Shown here: in pieces, positions 63,437 to 64,000 of the stretch | Layout of the letters: each line of letters begins with the position of its first letter | Numbering within the stretch: position 1 is the stretch's first letter | Assembly: GCF_032595355.1 (NCBI RefSeq) | Contig: NZ_JASMWN010000003.1 | Location: forward strand, 310,001-374,000 | Length of the DNA stretch: 64,000 bases | From: Sedimentitalea todarodis | GTDB taxonomy: Bacteria > Pseudomonadota > Alphaproteobacteria > Rhodobacterales > Rhodobacteraceae | Direction: 5' to 3' | The notes under the pieces: model-generated | The model's input: only the letters and a program-made list of their open reading frames with translations | Told to the model about the DNA's origin: nothing | Databases searched by the model: none | Program-made: the position numbers and the translations under genes

Positions 63437-64000
63437 ATGACAGCACCTTTGCGGCTTGGAGTAGCCGGTTTGGGCACCGTTGGTGTGGGCGTGGTCAGGA
63501 TTGTACGCAGCCAGGCGGCGCTGTTGTCTGCGCGCACCGGGCGCGACATTCAGATCGCCGCCGTGTCCGCGCGGGACGCGGACAAGGACCGTGGTGTCAA
63601 CCTGGGCAGCTATGACTGGGAAAGCGATCCGGTTGCGCTGGCCAAACGCGAAGACGTGGATGTCTTCGTTGAACTGATGGGCGGCACCGATGGCCCGGCC
63701 AAGGATGCAACCGAAGCGGCAATCGATGCGGGCAAGGATGTCGTCACCGCCAACAAGGCGATGCTGGCCATCCATGGTCAGGCGCTCGCCGAGCGCGCCG
63801 AAGCTGCCGGTCGGATGATCCGGTTCGAAGCCGCCGTTGCCGGTGGCATCCCGGTGATCAAGGCCTTGACCGAAGGCCTCGCCGCAAACGAAATCACCCG
63901 TGTGATGGGTGTCATGAACGGCACCTGTAATTACATCCTGACCCGTATGGAGAATGCCGGACTGCCCTATGACAAAGTGTTTCAGGAAGCCAGCGACCTC
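63437..64000 (+). CDS. hom: Homoserine dehydrogenase, N-terminal part
   Basis: The first 188 residues of homoserine dehydrogenase, running off the right edge. NAD(P)-binding LGVAGLGTVGVGVVRIV, then DVFVELMGGTDGPA, VVTANKAMLA and the catalytic domain start FEAAVAGGIPVIK and MNGTCNYILTRM. AAGGGA lies seven bases before ATG 63437. Converts aspartate semialdehyde to homoserine for threonine and methionine. Confidence 0.94.
   Translation, partial: MTAPLRLGVAGLGTVGVGVVRIVRSQAALLSARTGRDIQIAAVSARDADKDRGVNLGSYDWESDPVALAKREDVDVFVELMGGTDGPAKDATEAAIDAGKDVVTANKAMLAIHGQALAERAEAAGRMIRFEAAVAGGIPVIKALTEGLAANEITRVMGVMNGTCNYILTRMENAGLPYDKVFQEASDL

Overview
This GC-rich 64 kb window looks like the chromosome of a marine Rhodobacteraceae (Roseobacter-group) alphaproteobacterium. 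The evidence is the gene content: sulfite reductase with DUF2849 and DUF934, a cox-type molybdo-hydroxylase cluster, soxBDAG, dnaG-rpoD, a riboflavin/nusB cluster and mmcB. A GTTC-N7-GTTC LexA box and a His tRNA with A73 and no extra G-1 point the same way. No prophage, insertion sequence, CRISPR array or rRNA was seen; the only RNA gene is tRNA-His.

Layout. 1-0.63 kb: 5' end of a DctB-like sensor kinase. 0.7-5.4 kb: an Lrp/AsnC regulator divergent from an assimilatory sulfate operon (DUF2849, sulfite reductase, CysH, DUF934, ferredoxin-NADP reductase) closed by a strong terminator. 5.6-7.4 kb: an alanine-rich membrane-anchored protein, infC (apparently starting at AUA) and a small lipoprotein. 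7.6-16.6 kb (minus strand): cox/xanthine-dehydrogenase-type structural genes S-L-M with accessory MoxR, VWA, XdhC and molybdopterin-binding proteins. The L subunit has the form II AYRGAGR signature, so CO is probably not the substrate. 16.8-21.8 kb: a tight four-gene cluster of three related glycosyltransferases and a sulfotransferase; one glycosyltransferase carries an N-terminal degenerate sulfotransferase-like domain.

21.8-30.6 kb: housekeeping genes pyrC, pyrE, dnaB, alr and mlaEF, then a divergent SDR/LysR pair. 30.8-33.8 kb: tRNA-His, a frameshifted GNAT gene, small conserved genes, mmcB behind a LexA box, and an ArsR/AHSA1 pair behind a palindromic operator. 33.9-43.0 kb: nusB, ribH, ribBA and ribE on one side and ribD and nrdR on the other, all minus strand, with a plus-strand capsule block (KpsS-like, export lipoprotein, KpsC) between them. 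43.2-45.0 kb: yjbQ and three tandem paralogues of a small secreted Trp-Cys protein. 45.1-49.5 kb: rpoD, dnaG and a small periplasmic protein. 49.6-54.6 kb: sarcosine oxidase soxBDAG. 55.0-56.4 kb: glutamate dehydrogenase. 56.7-59.6 kb: three TadG/TadE-type proteins. 59.7-64 kb: a membrane protein, a beta-hydroxyacid-dehydrogenase-like enzyme, pirin and TetR (convergent, sharing a terminator), a lipoprotein, and the start of homoserine dehydrogenase.

Points most worth a second look: the sulfotransferase-like/glycosyltransferase fusion and its cluster, the AUA start of infC, a dispersed TTCATCTTTGC-type repeat present six times in intergenic gaps and always in the same orientation, a RibBA whose GTP cyclohydrolase half has lost its zinc cysteines, and the Trp-Cys paralogue array. 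Starts were moved from the longest frame where Shine-Dalgarno spacing, gene overlap or family N-termini supported it. All family calls come from reading the sequence; no database search was run.
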